From Burkholderia guangdongensis (GTDB lineage: Bacteria; Pseudomonadota; Gammaproteobacteria; Burkholderiales; Burkholderiaceae): 64,000 nucleotides of DNA. This document shows, in pieces, positions 15,866 to 24,838 of the stretch (within the stretch, counting starts at the first letter, position 1; each line of letters begins with the position of its first letter). The notes under the pieces were generated by a model that was not told the DNA's origin, did not search any database, and saw only the letters and a program-made list of their open reading frames with translations. A program made the position numbers and the translations under genes. The stretch spans positions 31,515-95,514 of the forward strand of contig NZ_JACBNX010000021.1 of assembly GCF_013403875.1 (NCBI RefSeq), given 5' to 3'.

Positions 15866-17620
15866 TTACGCGTCGTCCGCGGCGCGCGCGTCGACGGTCA
15901 GCATGTCCTGATACCGCACGTACGCGCACCGCAGCGACGCCTTCGCCGCATACATCGCCGCATCCGCCTTCACCAGCAACTCGTCGGACGAATCGCCGTC
16001 GAGCGGATATTCGCTGACGCCGATGCTCGCGCCGACCGCCATCCGCCGCCCGCAGATCTCGAGCTCTTCCGCGAGCACGCGCTGGATGCGCGTCGCGATG
16101 TCGCCGATCACGTCCGGCGAGCGCACGCCGGCGATCAGTACGATGAATTCGTCGCCGCCGAGCCGCGCGGCCATATCGCAGCTGCGCAGCGTCGCGTTCA
16201 GCCGCTCTGCTACCGCGACGAGCGTGCGGTCGCCGGCCGAATGCCCGAGCTGGTCGTTGATCTGCTTGAAGCGGTCGAGATCGACGAACATCACCGCGAG
16301 CCCCTCGCCCGTCACCGACGCGTGCCGGATCGCCGCGTCGAGCCGCTCGAGAAACAGCATCCGGTTCGGCAGCCCGGTCAGCGTGTCGTGGCCCGCCAGA
16401 TGCGTGAGCTCCTGCTGCTTCGCGTGCAGCGCCCGCATCTGCCCGCGGATCTCCGAACGCATTCCGTCGAAGCAGCGCGCGAGGATGCCGATCTCGTCCG
16501 AGCGCGACACCGGCAGCCGCTCGGCGGCTTGAGGATCGTCGAACACGTGCGTCGTCGCGTAAGCCAGCACCTGCAGCGGCCGCGTCAGCGCGCGCGCGAA
16601 CAGGATCGCCAGCACGAGCGCGAGCAGGCTCGACACGAGCACCATCCGCACGATGTGCCCGCCGAGCACGTTCGCGGACACCAGCACGTCGCCCAGCGGC
16701 CGCGACAGCCCGAGCACGATGAAGCGATTGCCTTCGGCAAGGCCAAACGGCGCGCGCGTGAATGCGAGCACCTGCGACGGCGCCTGGTCCGGATGCGCGA
16801 GCCCGTCGAGCGTCAGGTTCGCGCGCGATTCCTCGAACAGCGGCCGCGTCGCCGGGAAGCTGTCCTGCATCAGCACGCGCCGCCCGCGATCGAAACCGAA
16901 CGTCTGCGACGGATCCGGATGCACGAGAAAGTCGCCCCACTCGTTCGCGAGATAGACCAGATAGTCGGTCGGCAGGTCGCGCTCGAGCCGCTTGAACACC
17001 CGCGTCAGATCGACGTCGATCACGAGCGCACCGACCGTCTGGCCGTCCGGCGCGACGATCGGCGTGCCGACGCGCAGGATCGGCCGGCCCTCCGCCGCGT
17101 GCGAGCCCTGCTCGTGATTGATGCCGATCGGCGACAGGTACACGCGCCCCGGCATCGTCGCGAGCGTGTCGAACACGTACGCGAACTGCCCTTTCTCCTG
17201 CAGCTCGCGCTCGGGCACCATCACGATCCCGCGCGAGTCGCGGTCCGCGCGAATCCGTTCGAGCCCGAAATGCGCGCGCGCGATCAGACGAATCTGCAGA
17301 TATTCCGGGTGATGCGCCATGAACGTGTAATACACCTCCTCGAGCCGCACGCGCCCCGGGTTCGACAGGTCGTCGCTGCGCACGACCGCGACCGACGACG
17401 GCATCGCGGCGAGCACGAGCGCGTCGTCGGCGACGTCGCCGAGCGCGGCGCTCAGGCGCTGGCCGAGCAGCTGCGTCGACGTCAGCAGGGTGTGTTGCGC
17501 TTCCACCACGAGCATCGCGCGATTCGCGCGATACGTGTAATAGCCGGTCGCGCCGGACGCAATGACGCCGATGCACGCGAGCAGGATCGACAGCTTCGAG
17601 GTCAGGCCGAGCTTGATCAT
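15866..17620 (-). CDS. Membrane diguanylate cyclase (Cache-HAMP-GGDEF)
   Basis: 584 residues: membrane span about 9-28, a periplasmic Cache-like sensor about 30-322, second span about 324-343, HAMP about 344-395 and GGDEF domain about 405-575. The active motif R-L-G-G-D-E-F is at 486-492, and the product-inhibition I-site R-S-C-D (479-482) lies exactly five residues before GGDEF, so an active, feedback-inhibited cyclic-di-GMP synthase is expected. No EAL domain follows. The start at 17620 overlaps the stop of the upstream polyamine-binding-type protein by four bases (ATGA), so the two are translationally coupled and probably act together. Confidence 0.92.
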   Translation of the reverse strand: MIKLGLTSKLSILLACIGVIASGATGYYTYRANRAMLVVEAQHTLLTSTQLLGQRLSAALGDVADDALVLAAMPSSVAVVRSDDLSNPGRVRLEEVYYTFMAHHPEYLQIRLIARAHFGLERIRADRDSRGIVMVPERELQEKGQFAYVFDTLATMPGRVYLSPIGINHEQGSHAAEGRPILRVGTPIVAPDGQTVGALVIDVDLTRVFKRLERDLPTDYLVYLANEWGDFLVHPDPSQTFGFDRGRRVLMQDSFPATRPLFEESRANLTLDGLAHPDQAPSQVLAFTRAPFGLAEGNRFIVLGLSRPLGDVLVSANVLGGHIVRMVLVSSLLALVLAILFARALTRPLQVLAYATTHVFDDPQAAERLPVSRSDEIGILARCFDGMRSEIRGQMRALHAKQQELTHLAGHDTLTGLPNRMLFLERLDAAIRHASVTGEGLAVMFVDLDRFKQINDQLGHSAGDRTLVAVAERLNATLRSCDMAARLGGDEFIVLIAGVRSPDVIGDIATRIQRVLAEELEICGRRMAVGASIGVSEYPLDGDSSDELLVKADAAMYAAKASLRCAYVRYQDMLTVDARAADDA

Positions 17621-18759
17621 TTCGGAAAGCTCTCCGGCCTGTCGCCCGATTCGATGCGGCTCCACAGCGCTTCGCGCTCGCCGATGTCCTCGACCGGCTG
17701 AATCCAGAACAGGCGCCGGCCGGCTTCGGACACGCCGTCCGGCGACGGCGTCAGCGTGTTCGCGAGCCCCTGGCGCTGCGTGAGCAGCGCGCCGATCGCG
17801 GGTTCGAGCATGTAGTTGATCCACGCGTGCGCGAGAACGAGGTCGGACGCGCCGCGCGTGATCGCCCAGCAGTCGAGCCACGCGAGCGCGCCTTCGTCGG
17901 GAATCACGTAGCCGACGTCGACACCCGCGCGCCGCAGCAGCTCGACCTGCTGCGTGCCGTAGTTGCCGAACATCAGCGCCGCATGATGCTGGACGAACAG
18001 CGCGCTCGCCTCCTCGGGCAGCGTGTAGTAGCTGAGCAGATTGCGCCGCAGGTCGATCAGCTTGCGCGTGACCGCGTGCATCTGCGTGGGCGTCAGACGA
18101 AACGGATCCGGGTAGCCGAGCGCGAGCGCGGTAAACGAGAAGTTGTGCTGCGCGCTGTTGAAATCGAGCACCTTGCCGCGATAGCGGGGATTCCACAGCT
18201 CGAGCATCGAATGCGGGACGACCGGCACCTGCTTGCGGTCGTAGATCAGCCCCATCGACGAATACGTGAACGGAATCGCGTACGCGTTGCCGTCCCGCAT
18301 CAGCCCGCCGATGCTCGACAGCTGCTGGAAATTCGGCAACTGATGCCGGCGGTTCGGAATGCGCGCGAGATCGAGCGGCTCGAGCATCTCGTCGCGCGTA
18401 TAGCGCTGGATCTCCGCGGTGTTCGCCGCGAGCACGTCGAACGGCGGCGGCGAAGCGCTATGCATGCGAGACCATAACGCCTCATCCGAATCGACGAACG
18501 TGACCTCGACCTTCACGTGAAAGTGCGATTCGAATGCCTTGACGACGTCGTCGTCCGCATAGCCGGGCCACGCGAGCACACGTAAAACGTTTTCGTTCGC
18601 GGGTTGCGCCGCAGCTTCACCGGATATGCACGACAGCAAACCAAGCGAAACAATGGCGACGGCCCAGCACGACGCGTATTTCCCCGCGCATCGATAGGCA
18701 CCGCTTCGCCGAATGGATCGGAGTAGGTCCAGAATCCAGCGCTGGACACCCGGTTGCAT
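17617..18759 (-). CDS. Periplasmic spermidine/putrescine-type binding protein
   Basis: 380 residues from the ATG at 18759. An exported N-terminus with a long basic n-region leads to a hydrophobic stretch (residues about 31-45) and A-A-A-Q-P; C44 after L-L-S could alternatively be a lipobox. The mature part opens N-V-L-R-V-L-A-W-P-G-Y, the PotD/PotF start, and carries the family segments F-D-V-L-A-A-N, A-I-P-F-T-Y-S-S-M-G-L-I-Y and L-A-W-L-D-C-W-A-I. No ABC permease or ATPase gene is nearby; instead the stop overlaps a diguanylate cyclase. This suggests a sensory rather than transport role, as for NspS in Vibrio. Confidence 0.85.
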   Translation of the reverse strand: MQPGVQRWILDLLRSIRRSGAYRCAGKYASCWAVAIVSLGLLSCISGEAAAQPANENVLRVLAWPGYADDDVVKAFESHFHVKVEVTFVDSDEALWSRMHSASPPPFDVLAANTAEIQRYTRDEMLEPLDLARIPNRRHQLPNFQQLSSIGGLMRDGNAYAIPFTYSSMGLIYDRKQVPVVPHSMLELWNPRYRGKVLDFNSAQHNFSFTALALGYPDPFRLTPTQMHAVTRKLIDLRRNLLSYYTLPEEASALFVQHHAALMFGNYGTQQVELLRRAGVDVGYVIPDEGALAWLDCWAITRGASDLVLAHAWINYMLEPAIGALLTQRQGLANTLTPSPDGVSEAGRRLFWIQPVEDIGEREALWSRIESGDRPESFPK

Positions 18760-18894
18760 CGGGACGGCCTTTTTCGAGTTAATTGGTCTCCCCGCAACAA
18801 GACCACAAAAGAAATCGCGTGGCAATCCGAATCATCCACAGCGAGATTCGTCTGAAGTGCCGCGCGCCCCACTCGCACGCGGTCGATTGCGTCG

Positions 18895-18910
18895 CGCACC
18901 GCGCTGGTGT
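18895..18910. promoter_or_regulatory. Putative NtrC-binding site upstream of nirB
   Basis: CGCACCGCGCTGGTGT matches the NtrC dyad (TGCACY-N4-TGGTGCR) at all but the outer positions. It is centred about 163 bases upstream of the transcription start predicted from the sigma-54 element at 19038, within the usual enhancer range. Confidence 0.5.
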
Positions 18911-19037
18911 TTCGGCACTCGCTTCGCCACTTTTCGATGCACCGCAGCATGCGCGTGCGCACCACTTTCGATCATTTGGCCGCGCGATCGCGAATCACAG
19001 CACATTTCGCAGCACGTGGCGTCCATGTTTTCGCGCG

Positions 19038-19054
19038 CTGGCACGCCACTTGCT
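19038..19054 (+). promoter_or_regulatory. Sigma-54 promoter of nirBD-nasA
   Basis: CTGGCACGCCACTTGCT fits the sigma-54 consensus YTGGCACGRNNNTTGCW at all defined positions but one, with GG and GC ten bases apart. The predicted start is near 19065, leaving about a 40-base leader before nirB. The gene function (nitrite reduction) fits RpoN/NtrC control. Confidence 0.8.
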
Positions 19055-19105
19055 CATTGCCTATCGAGATTCGCAACATGATCGGCAGTATCGAGGAGAG
19101 TCGGG

Positions 19106-21559
19106 ATGCGCAAGATGAAGCTGGTGATGGTCGGGAACGGAATGGCCGGGGTACGCACCCTGGAAGAGCTGCTCAAGCTCGCCCCGGACCTTTATGACGT
19201 GACGGTGTTCGGTGCGGAACCGCATCCGAACTACAACCGCATCCTGCTGTCGCCGGTGCTCGCGGGCGAGCAGACGCTCGAACAGATCGTGCTCAACGAC
19301 TACGCGTGGTACGAGACGAACGGGATCAAGCTGCTGACGGGCAAGAAGATCGTGAAGATCGATCGCGTGAAGCGGCTCGTGATCGCCGACGACGGCACCG
19401 AAGCGCCGTACGACCGGCTGTTGCTCGCGACCGGATCGAACCCGTTCATGCTGCCGATTCCGGGTGCCGATCTCGACGGCGTGATCGGCTATCGCGACAT
19501 CGCGGACACGCAGGCGATGATCGACGCGTCGTCGCGCTACAAGCGCGCGGTCGTGATCGGCGGCGGCCTGCTCGGCCTGGAGGCGGCGAACGGGCTCAAG
19601 CTGCGCGGGATGGACGTGACGGTCGTGCACCTCGCGCCGACGCTGCTCGAGCGCCAGCTCGACGCGAAGGCGGGCGACCTGCTGCGCCAGTCGCTCGAAG
19701 CGCGCGGCCTCAAATTCCTGATGGAGAAACAGACCGCCGCGCTGATCGGCGACGGCCCGGACGGCAGCGCCCGCGTGCGCGCGGTGCGCTTCAGCGACGG
19801 CGAAACCTGCGATGCCGATCTCGTCGTGATGGCGATCGGCATCCGGCCGAACACGACGCTCGCCGAAAGCGCGGGGCTTTACTGCAACCGGGGCGTCGTG
19901 GTCAACGACACGATGCAGACCTACGATCCGCGCATCTACGCGGTCGGCGAATGCGTGAGCCATCGCGGCGTCGCGTACGGCCTCGTCGCGCCGCTGTTCG
20001 AGCAGGCGAAGGTCGCCGCGAACCATCTCGCCGAATTCGGCATCGGCCGCTACACCGGCTCGGTCACGTCGACGAAGCTGAAGGTCACCGGCATCGACCT
20101 CTATTCGGCCGGCGAATTCCTCGGCGGCGAAGGCACCGAGGAAATCACGCTGTCCGATCCGCTCGCGGGCGTCTACAAGAAGCTCGTGATCAAGGAGGAC
20201 AAGATCGTCGGCGCGTGCCTGTACGGCGACACCGCGGACGGCGCGTGGTACTTCAAGCTGCTGCGCGAAGGGCGCAACGTCTCCGATATCCGCGATACGC
20301 TGATGTTCGGCGAGACGAGCCTCGGCGACACCGGTCACGCAGGCGCGACGCACGCGGTGGCGCTTGCCGACACCGCCGAGGTGTGCGGCTGCAACGGCGT
20401 CTGCAAGGGGACGATCGTCAGCGCGATCAAGGAGAAGGGCCTCTTCACGATCGACGAGGTGCGCAAGCACACGAAGGCGTCCGCGTCGTGCGGATCGTGC
20501 ACGGGCCTCGTCGAGCAGATCCTGATGTCGACGCTCGGCGGCGACTACTCGGCGTCGCCGAAGGCGAAGCCCCTCTGCGGCTGCACCGACCGCACGCACG
20601 CGGAGGTGCGCAACGCGATCCGCGAGCACAAGCTGCTGTCGGTGCCCGATGCGATGCACTTCCTCGAATGGCGCACGCCGAACGGCTGCTCGACCTGCCG
20701 CCCCGCGCTGAACTACTACTGCATCAGCACGTGGCCGCACGACGCGAAGGACGATCCGCAGTCGCGCTTCATCAACGAGCGCGCGCACGCGAACATCCAG
20801 AAGGACGGCACCTACTCGGTCGTGCCGCGCATGTGGGGCGGCGTGACGACGGCCGACGAGCTGCGCCGCATCGCGGACGTCGTCGACAAGTACGCGATCC
20901 CGACCGTCAAGGTCACCGGCGGCCAGCGCATCGACCTGCTCGGCGTGAAGAAGGAGGATCTGCCCGGCGTGTGGACCGATCTCGGGATGCCGAGCGGCCA
21001 CGCGTACGCGAAGGCGCTGCGCACCGTGAAGACCTGCGTCGGCTCCGAATGGTGCCGCTTCGGCACGCAGGATTCGACGCTGATGGGCCAGCAGCTCGAG
21101 CGCGCGCTGTGGCGCATGTACGCGCCGCACAAGGTCAAGATCGCGGTGTCCGGCTGCCCGCGCAATTGCGCGGAGTCGGGCATCAAGGACGTCGGCGTGA
21201 TCGGCGTCGATTCGGGCTGGGAAATCTACGTCGGCGGCAACGGCGGGATCAAGACCGAGGTCGCGCAGTTCTTCTGCAAGGTCAAGACGCACGAGGAAGT
21301 GCTCGAGTATGCGGGCGCGTTCCTGCAGCTCTATCGCGAGGAAGGCTGGTATCTCGAGCGCACCGTCCACTATCTGGAGCGCGTCGGCCTCGATCACGCG
21401 AAGGCGCGCGTGCTTGACGACGCCGACAATCGGCGCGCACTGTGGGAGCGCCTGCAGTCCGCGCTGAAGGACGAGCCCGATCCGTGGCACGACGCGCAGA
21501 CCGCGCGGGTCGATCTGCGCCAGTTCGAACCGATCGCGGTCGAACCCGCCGGTCACTGA
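19106..21559 (+). CDS. nirB: NAD(P)H nitrite reductase large subunit
   Basis: 817 residues; reduces nitrite to ammonium with six electrons from NAD(P)H in the cytoplasm. Order: FAD/NAD oxidoreductase (about 1-320; G-N-G-M-A-G-V-R-T at the start), a BFD-like [2Fe-2S] domain near 425-475 (C-G-C-N-G-V-C ... C-G-S-C), the nitrite/sulfite reductase half-domain and the siroheme-4Fe4S site C644-x5-C650 and C684-x3-C688. GAGGAGAG precedes the ATG. It leads an operon with nirD and nasA behind a sigma-54 promoter. Confidence 0.96.
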   Translation: MRKMKLVMVGNGMAGVRTLEELLKLAPDLYDVTVFGAEPHPNYNRILLSPVLAGEQTLEQIVLNDYAWYETNGIKLLTGKKIVKIDRVKRLVIADDGTEAPYDRLLLATGSNPFMLPIPGADLDGVIGYRDIADTQAMIDASSRYKRAVVIGGGLLGLEAANGLKLRGMDVTVVHLAPTLLERQLDAKAGDLLRQSLEARGLKFLMEKQTAALIGDGPDGSARVRAVRFSDGETCDADLVVMAIGIRPNTTLAESAGLYCNRGVVVNDTMQTYDPRIYAVGECVSHRGVAYGLVAPLFEQAKVAANHLAEFGIGRYTGSVTSTKLKVTGIDLYSAGEFLGGEGTEEITLSDPLAGVYKKLVIKEDKIVGACLYGDTADGAWYFKLLREGRNVSDIRDTLMFGETSLGDTGHAGATHAVALADTAEVCGCNGVCKGTIVSAIKEKGLFTIDEVRKHTKASASCGSCTGLVEQILMSTLGGDYSASPKAKPLCGCTDRTHAEVRNAIREHKLLSVPDAMHFLEWRTPNGCSTCRPALNYYCISTWPHDAKDDPQSRFINERAHANIQKDGTYSVVPRMWGGVTTADELRRIADVVDKYAIPTVKVTGGQRIDLLGVKKEDLPGVWTDLGMPSGHAYAKALRTVKTCVGSEWCRFGTQDSTLMGQQLERALWRMYAPHKVKIAVSGCPRNCAESGIKDVGVIGVDSGWEIYVGGNGGIKTEVAQFFCKVKTHEEVLEYAGAFLQLYREEGWYLERTVHYLERVGLDHAKARVLDDADNRRALWERLQSALKDEPDPWHDAQTARVDLRQFEPIAVEPAGH

Positions 21560-21590
21560 TCGTCACGCCCACCGACAAGGAATGCACAAG

Positions 21591-21974
21591 ATGTCTTCTC
21601 TCGAACAGGAATGGATCGCTGTCTGCAATCTCGACGACATCCCGCCGCTCGGCGCGCGCGTCGTCAAGCGTCCGAACGGCGGCCCGGTCGCCGTGTTTCG
21701 CACCGACGGCGACGCGGTGTTCGCGCTGCTCGATCGCTGCCCGCACCGGGGCGGCCCGCTGTCGCAAGGGATCGTGCACGGCGGGCAGGTCACCTGCCCG
21801 CTGCACGGCTACAACATCGCGCTCGACAGCGGCTGCGCGATGCTGCCCGACGAAGGCTGCACGACGCCGTTCAGCGTCGAGCGCGCCGGCGACGCGGTGC
21901 TGCTCAAGCGTAGCGAGCTCGCGACGCTCGCGCTCGACGAGGCCGCGCCCGTCGCTCCCGGTCCCGCCGCATGA
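21591..21974 (+). CDS. nirD: Nitrite reductase small subunit, Rieske type
   Basis: 127 residues from the ATG at 21591; AAGGA lies eight bases upstream, whereas the in-frame ATG at 21582 would touch it. A Rieske-like fold with both ligand pairs intact, C-P-H-R-G-G and C-P-L-H-G-Y, so it can hold a [2Fe-2S] cluster, unlike enterobacterial NirD where the ligands are lost. It partners NirB. The last four bases overlap nasA (ATGA). Confidence 0.93.
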   Translation: MSSLEQEWIAVCNLDDIPPLGARVVKRPNGGPVAVFRTDGDAVFALLDRCPHRGGPLSQGIVHGGQVTCPLHGYNIALDSGCAMLPDEGCTTPFSVERAGDAVLLKRSELATLALDEAAPVAPGPAA

Positions 21975-24808
21975 CAGCGGACGCTGCACGGCCGCTCGCG
22001 CCGGGCGATGCCGCGGCGGTTCGCGACACGCGCTCGACCTGCTGCTATTGCGGCACCGGCTGCGGCGTGATAATCGAGACGCGCGGCGACGAGATCGTCG
22101 GCGTGCGCGGCGACCCGGACCATCCGGCGAACTTCGGCCGGCTCTGCTCGAAAGGCAGCACGCTGCATCTGACCGCCGCGCCGCTGCGGTACGCGCAGAC
22201 GCGCGCGCAGCATCCGGAGTGGCGGACGTCGCGCGACGCGGCGCGCACGCGCGTGTCGTGGGACGACGCGCTGGATCACGTCGCGCAGCGCTTCGCGCAG
22301 ATCGTCGAGCGGCACGGCCCGGATTCGGTCGGCCTGTACGTGTCGGGCCAGTTGCTGACCGAGGATTACTACGTGTTCAACAAGCTCGCGAAAGGGCTGA
22401 TCGGCACGAACAACATCGATTCGAATTCGCGGCTCTGCATGAGCTCGGCCGTCGTCGGCTACAAGAAGACGCTCGGCGCCGATGCGCCGCCGTGCAACTA
22501 CGACGATCTCTATCATGCGGGCACCGTGTTCATCGCCGGCGCGAATCCGGCGTACGCGCACCCGATCCTCTATCGCCGGCTCGAAGCGGCGCGCGAGCGC
22601 AATCCCGCGATGAAGGTGATCGTCGCCGATCCGCGCCGCACCGACGCGGCCAGCGACGCGACGCTGCATCTCGCGCTGCAGCCCGGCACCGACGTCGCGC
22701 TGTTCAACGCGATGCTGCACGTGCTGATCGAGGACGGCGGGCTCGACCGCGCGTTCGTCGACGCGCACACGAGCGGCTTCGACGCGGTGCGCGAGCTGGT
22801 GCGCGACTACGCGCCGGCCGTCGCCGCGCAGATCTGCGGGCTGCGCGCGGACGACATCGTGAAAGCCGCGCGCTGGTTCGCCGAAGGGCCGTCGCTGTCG
22901 CTGTACTGCCAGGGGCTGAACCAGTCGTCGCACGGCACCGACAAGAACGTCGCGCTGATTCACCTGCATCTCGCGACCGGCCAGATCGGCAAGCCCGGCG
23001 CGGGCCCGTTCTCGCTGACCGGCCAGCCGAACGCGATGGGCGGCCGCGAGGTCGGCGGGATGGCGACGCTCGCGTCCGCGCATCGCGATCTCGCGAATCC
23101 GGCCGACCGCGCGGAAATCGCGCAACTGTGGGGCGTCGACGACGTGCCCGCGCAGCCCGGCCTCACCGCGGTCGAGATGTTCGAGCGGCTCGCGGACGGC
23201 ACGCTGAAGGCGGTGTGGATCGTCTGCACGAATCCCGCGCATTCGCTGCCGAACCAGTCGGCCGTGCGCGCGGGGCTCGCGCGCGCCGAGTTCGTCGTGC
23301 TGCAGGACGCCTACGCGCACACCGGCACCGCGCCGTATGCGGACGTGCTGCTGCCCGCCACGACCTGGGGCGAGAAGAACGGCACCGTGACGAATTCCGA
23401 GCGGCGGATCTCGCGTGTGCGCGCGGCCGTCACGCCGTACGGCGACGCGCGCGACGACTGGCGGATCGCCGCCGACGTCGGCCGCCGCCTCGAGGCGCGC
23501 CTCGCGCCGGGCCGGCCGACGCTGTTCCCGTACCCGGACGCGGAAGCGATCTGGAACGAGCATCGCGCGAGCACGGCCGGTCGCGACTGCGACATCACCG
23601 GGCTGTCGTGGCCGATGCTCGAGCGCGACGGGCCGCAGCAGTGGCCGCTGCCGGCGGGCGCGTGGCAAGGCACCGCGCGGCTCTATGAAGACGGACGCTT
23701 TCCGACCGCCGACGGCCGCGCGCGCTTCATCCCGACGCCGTACCGGCCTGTCGCGGAAGCGGTCGACTCGCGCTACCGCTTCGCGCTGACGACCGGCCGC
23801 CTGCGTGACCAATGGCACGGCGGCAGCCGGACGGGCACCGTGCCGAAGCTGTTCGCGCATGCGCCCGAGCCGGTGGTCGGCGTGTCGCCGGCGGACTGCG
23901 CACGGCTCGGGCTCGGCGCGCACGATTTCGTGCACCTGACGTCGCGCCGCGGCAGCGCGCTGCTGCCGGTGCGTGCCGACGACGCGGTCGCGCCCGGCCA
24001 GGCGTTCACGCCGATGCACTGGGGCGACGAGTTCGTGTCGGGCCTGGCGGGCAATCGCGTCGGCGCGGGGATCAACGCGGTGATGTCGCCGGCGCTCGAT
24101 CCGCATTCGCGCCAGCCGGAGCTGAAACACGCGGCCGCGAAGCTGCTGAAGGCCGACCTGCCGTGGCGCTGGCAGATCGTCGCGCGGCTGCCCGCCGACG
24201 TGCTGCTCGAGCGGCAGCAGCGGCTGCGCGCGCTGTTCGCGTGCTTTCCGTACGCGAGCTGCGTGCCGTTCGGCGACGACTCATACGGCGGCCTCGCATG
24301 GCGCGCGGCCGCCTACGATCCGGCGCCGGCCGAGCTGCATCGCGAGATCGAGGCGCTGTTCGACCTGCCCGAGCACGCGGCCGACGTGATGACGTACGGC
24401 GACGTGCGGCGCAGCACCGGCCGGCGCGTGCGCATCGCCGACGGCGCGCTCGTGTCGTTCTCGGTGTGGGGCGCCGCCGGCACGACCGAGGACAGCGCGG
24501 CCGTGCTGCGCGGCTACGTCGAAAGCGGCGCGAGCGTCGGCGCGATCGGCCGGATGCTGCTGCTCGCGGGCCGCGTGCCGCTGCAACCCGCGCCGTCGCG
24601 CGGCCGCGCGGTCTGCAATTGCGTCGGCGTCGGCGAGCGCGACATCGTCGCGGCACTCGCCGATTGCCCCGCCGCCGCGACGCCGGCGGAACGGCTCGTG
24701 TCGCTGCAGACGCGACTCAAATGCGGCACGCAGTGCGGATCGTGCGTGCCGGAGATTCGCCGGCTGATTGCCGGCGCGGCGCAACGCGCGGTGCCGGTCG
24801 CGCCGTAG
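21971..24808 (+). CDS. nasA: Assimilatory nitrate reductase, catalytic
   Basis: 945 residues. The N-terminal [4Fe-4S] site is C24-x2-C27-x3-C31 with C59 (L-C-S-K-G), followed by the molybdopterin guanine dinucleotide oxidoreductase domains (Y-V-S-G-Q-L-L-T-E-D-Y-Y-V-F-N-K and the M-S-S-A substrate-side segment) and the C-terminal cofactor-binding barrel. The final about 70 residues add a BFD-like [2Fe-2S] module (C-N-C-V-G-V ... C-G-T-Q-C-G-S-C), as in Klebsiella-type NasA. No signal peptide, consistent with a cytoplasmic enzyme. It is coupled to nirD by a four-base overlap and supplies nitrite to NirBD. Confidence 0.93.
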   Translation: MTADAARPLAPGDAAAVRDTRSTCCYCGTGCGVIIETRGDEIVGVRGDPDHPANFGRLCSKGSTLHLTAAPLRYAQTRAQHPEWRTSRDAARTRVSWDDALDHVAQRFAQIVERHGPDSVGLYVSGQLLTEDYYVFNKLAKGLIGTNNIDSNSRLCMSSAVVGYKKTLGADAPPCNYDDLYHAGTVFIAGANPAYAHPILYRRLEAARERNPAMKVIVADPRRTDAASDATLHLALQPGTDVALFNAMLHVLIEDGGLDRAFVDAHTSGFDAVRELVRDYAPAVAAQICGLRADDIVKAARWFAEGPSLSLYCQGLNQSSHGTDKNVALIHLHLATGQIGKPGAGPFSLTGQPNAMGGREVGGMATLASAHRDLANPADRAEIAQLWGVDDVPAQPGLTAVEMFERLADGTLKAVWIVCTNPAHSLPNQSAVRAGLARAEFVVLQDAYAHTGTAPYADVLLPATTWGEKNGTVTNSERRISRVRAAVTPYGDARDDWRIAADVGRRLEARLAPGRPTLFPYPDAEAIWNEHRASTAGRDCDITGLSWPMLERDGPQQWPLPAGAWQGTARLYEDGRFPTADGRARFIPTPYRPVAEAVDSRYRFALTTGRLRDQWHGGSRTGTVPKLFAHAPEPVVGVSPADCARLGLGAHDFVHLTSRRGSALLPVRADDAVAPGQAFTPMHWGDEFVSGLAGNRVGAGINAVMSPALDPHSRQPELKHAAAKLLKADLPWRWQIVARLPADVLLERQQRLRALFACFPYASCVPFGDDSYGGLAWRAAAYDPAPAELHREIEALFDLPEHAADVMTYGDVRRSTGRRVRIADGALVSFSVWGAAGTTEDSAAVLRGYVESGASVGAIGRMLLLAGRVPLQPAPSRGRAVCNCVGVGERDIVAALADCPAAATPAERLVSLQTRLKCGTQCGSCVPEIRRLIAGAAQRAVPVAP

Positions 24809-24838
24809 CGCGGCTGCCGCCGCCCGGCGCCATCGACG

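Noticed and set aside
19061..21556. A long open frame (about 830 codons) on the reverse strand opposite nirB
   Set aside because: It mirrors the codon structure of nirB in high-GC DNA, is Arg/Ala/Asp/His-rich without motifs, while nirB carries all its expected cofactor motifs.
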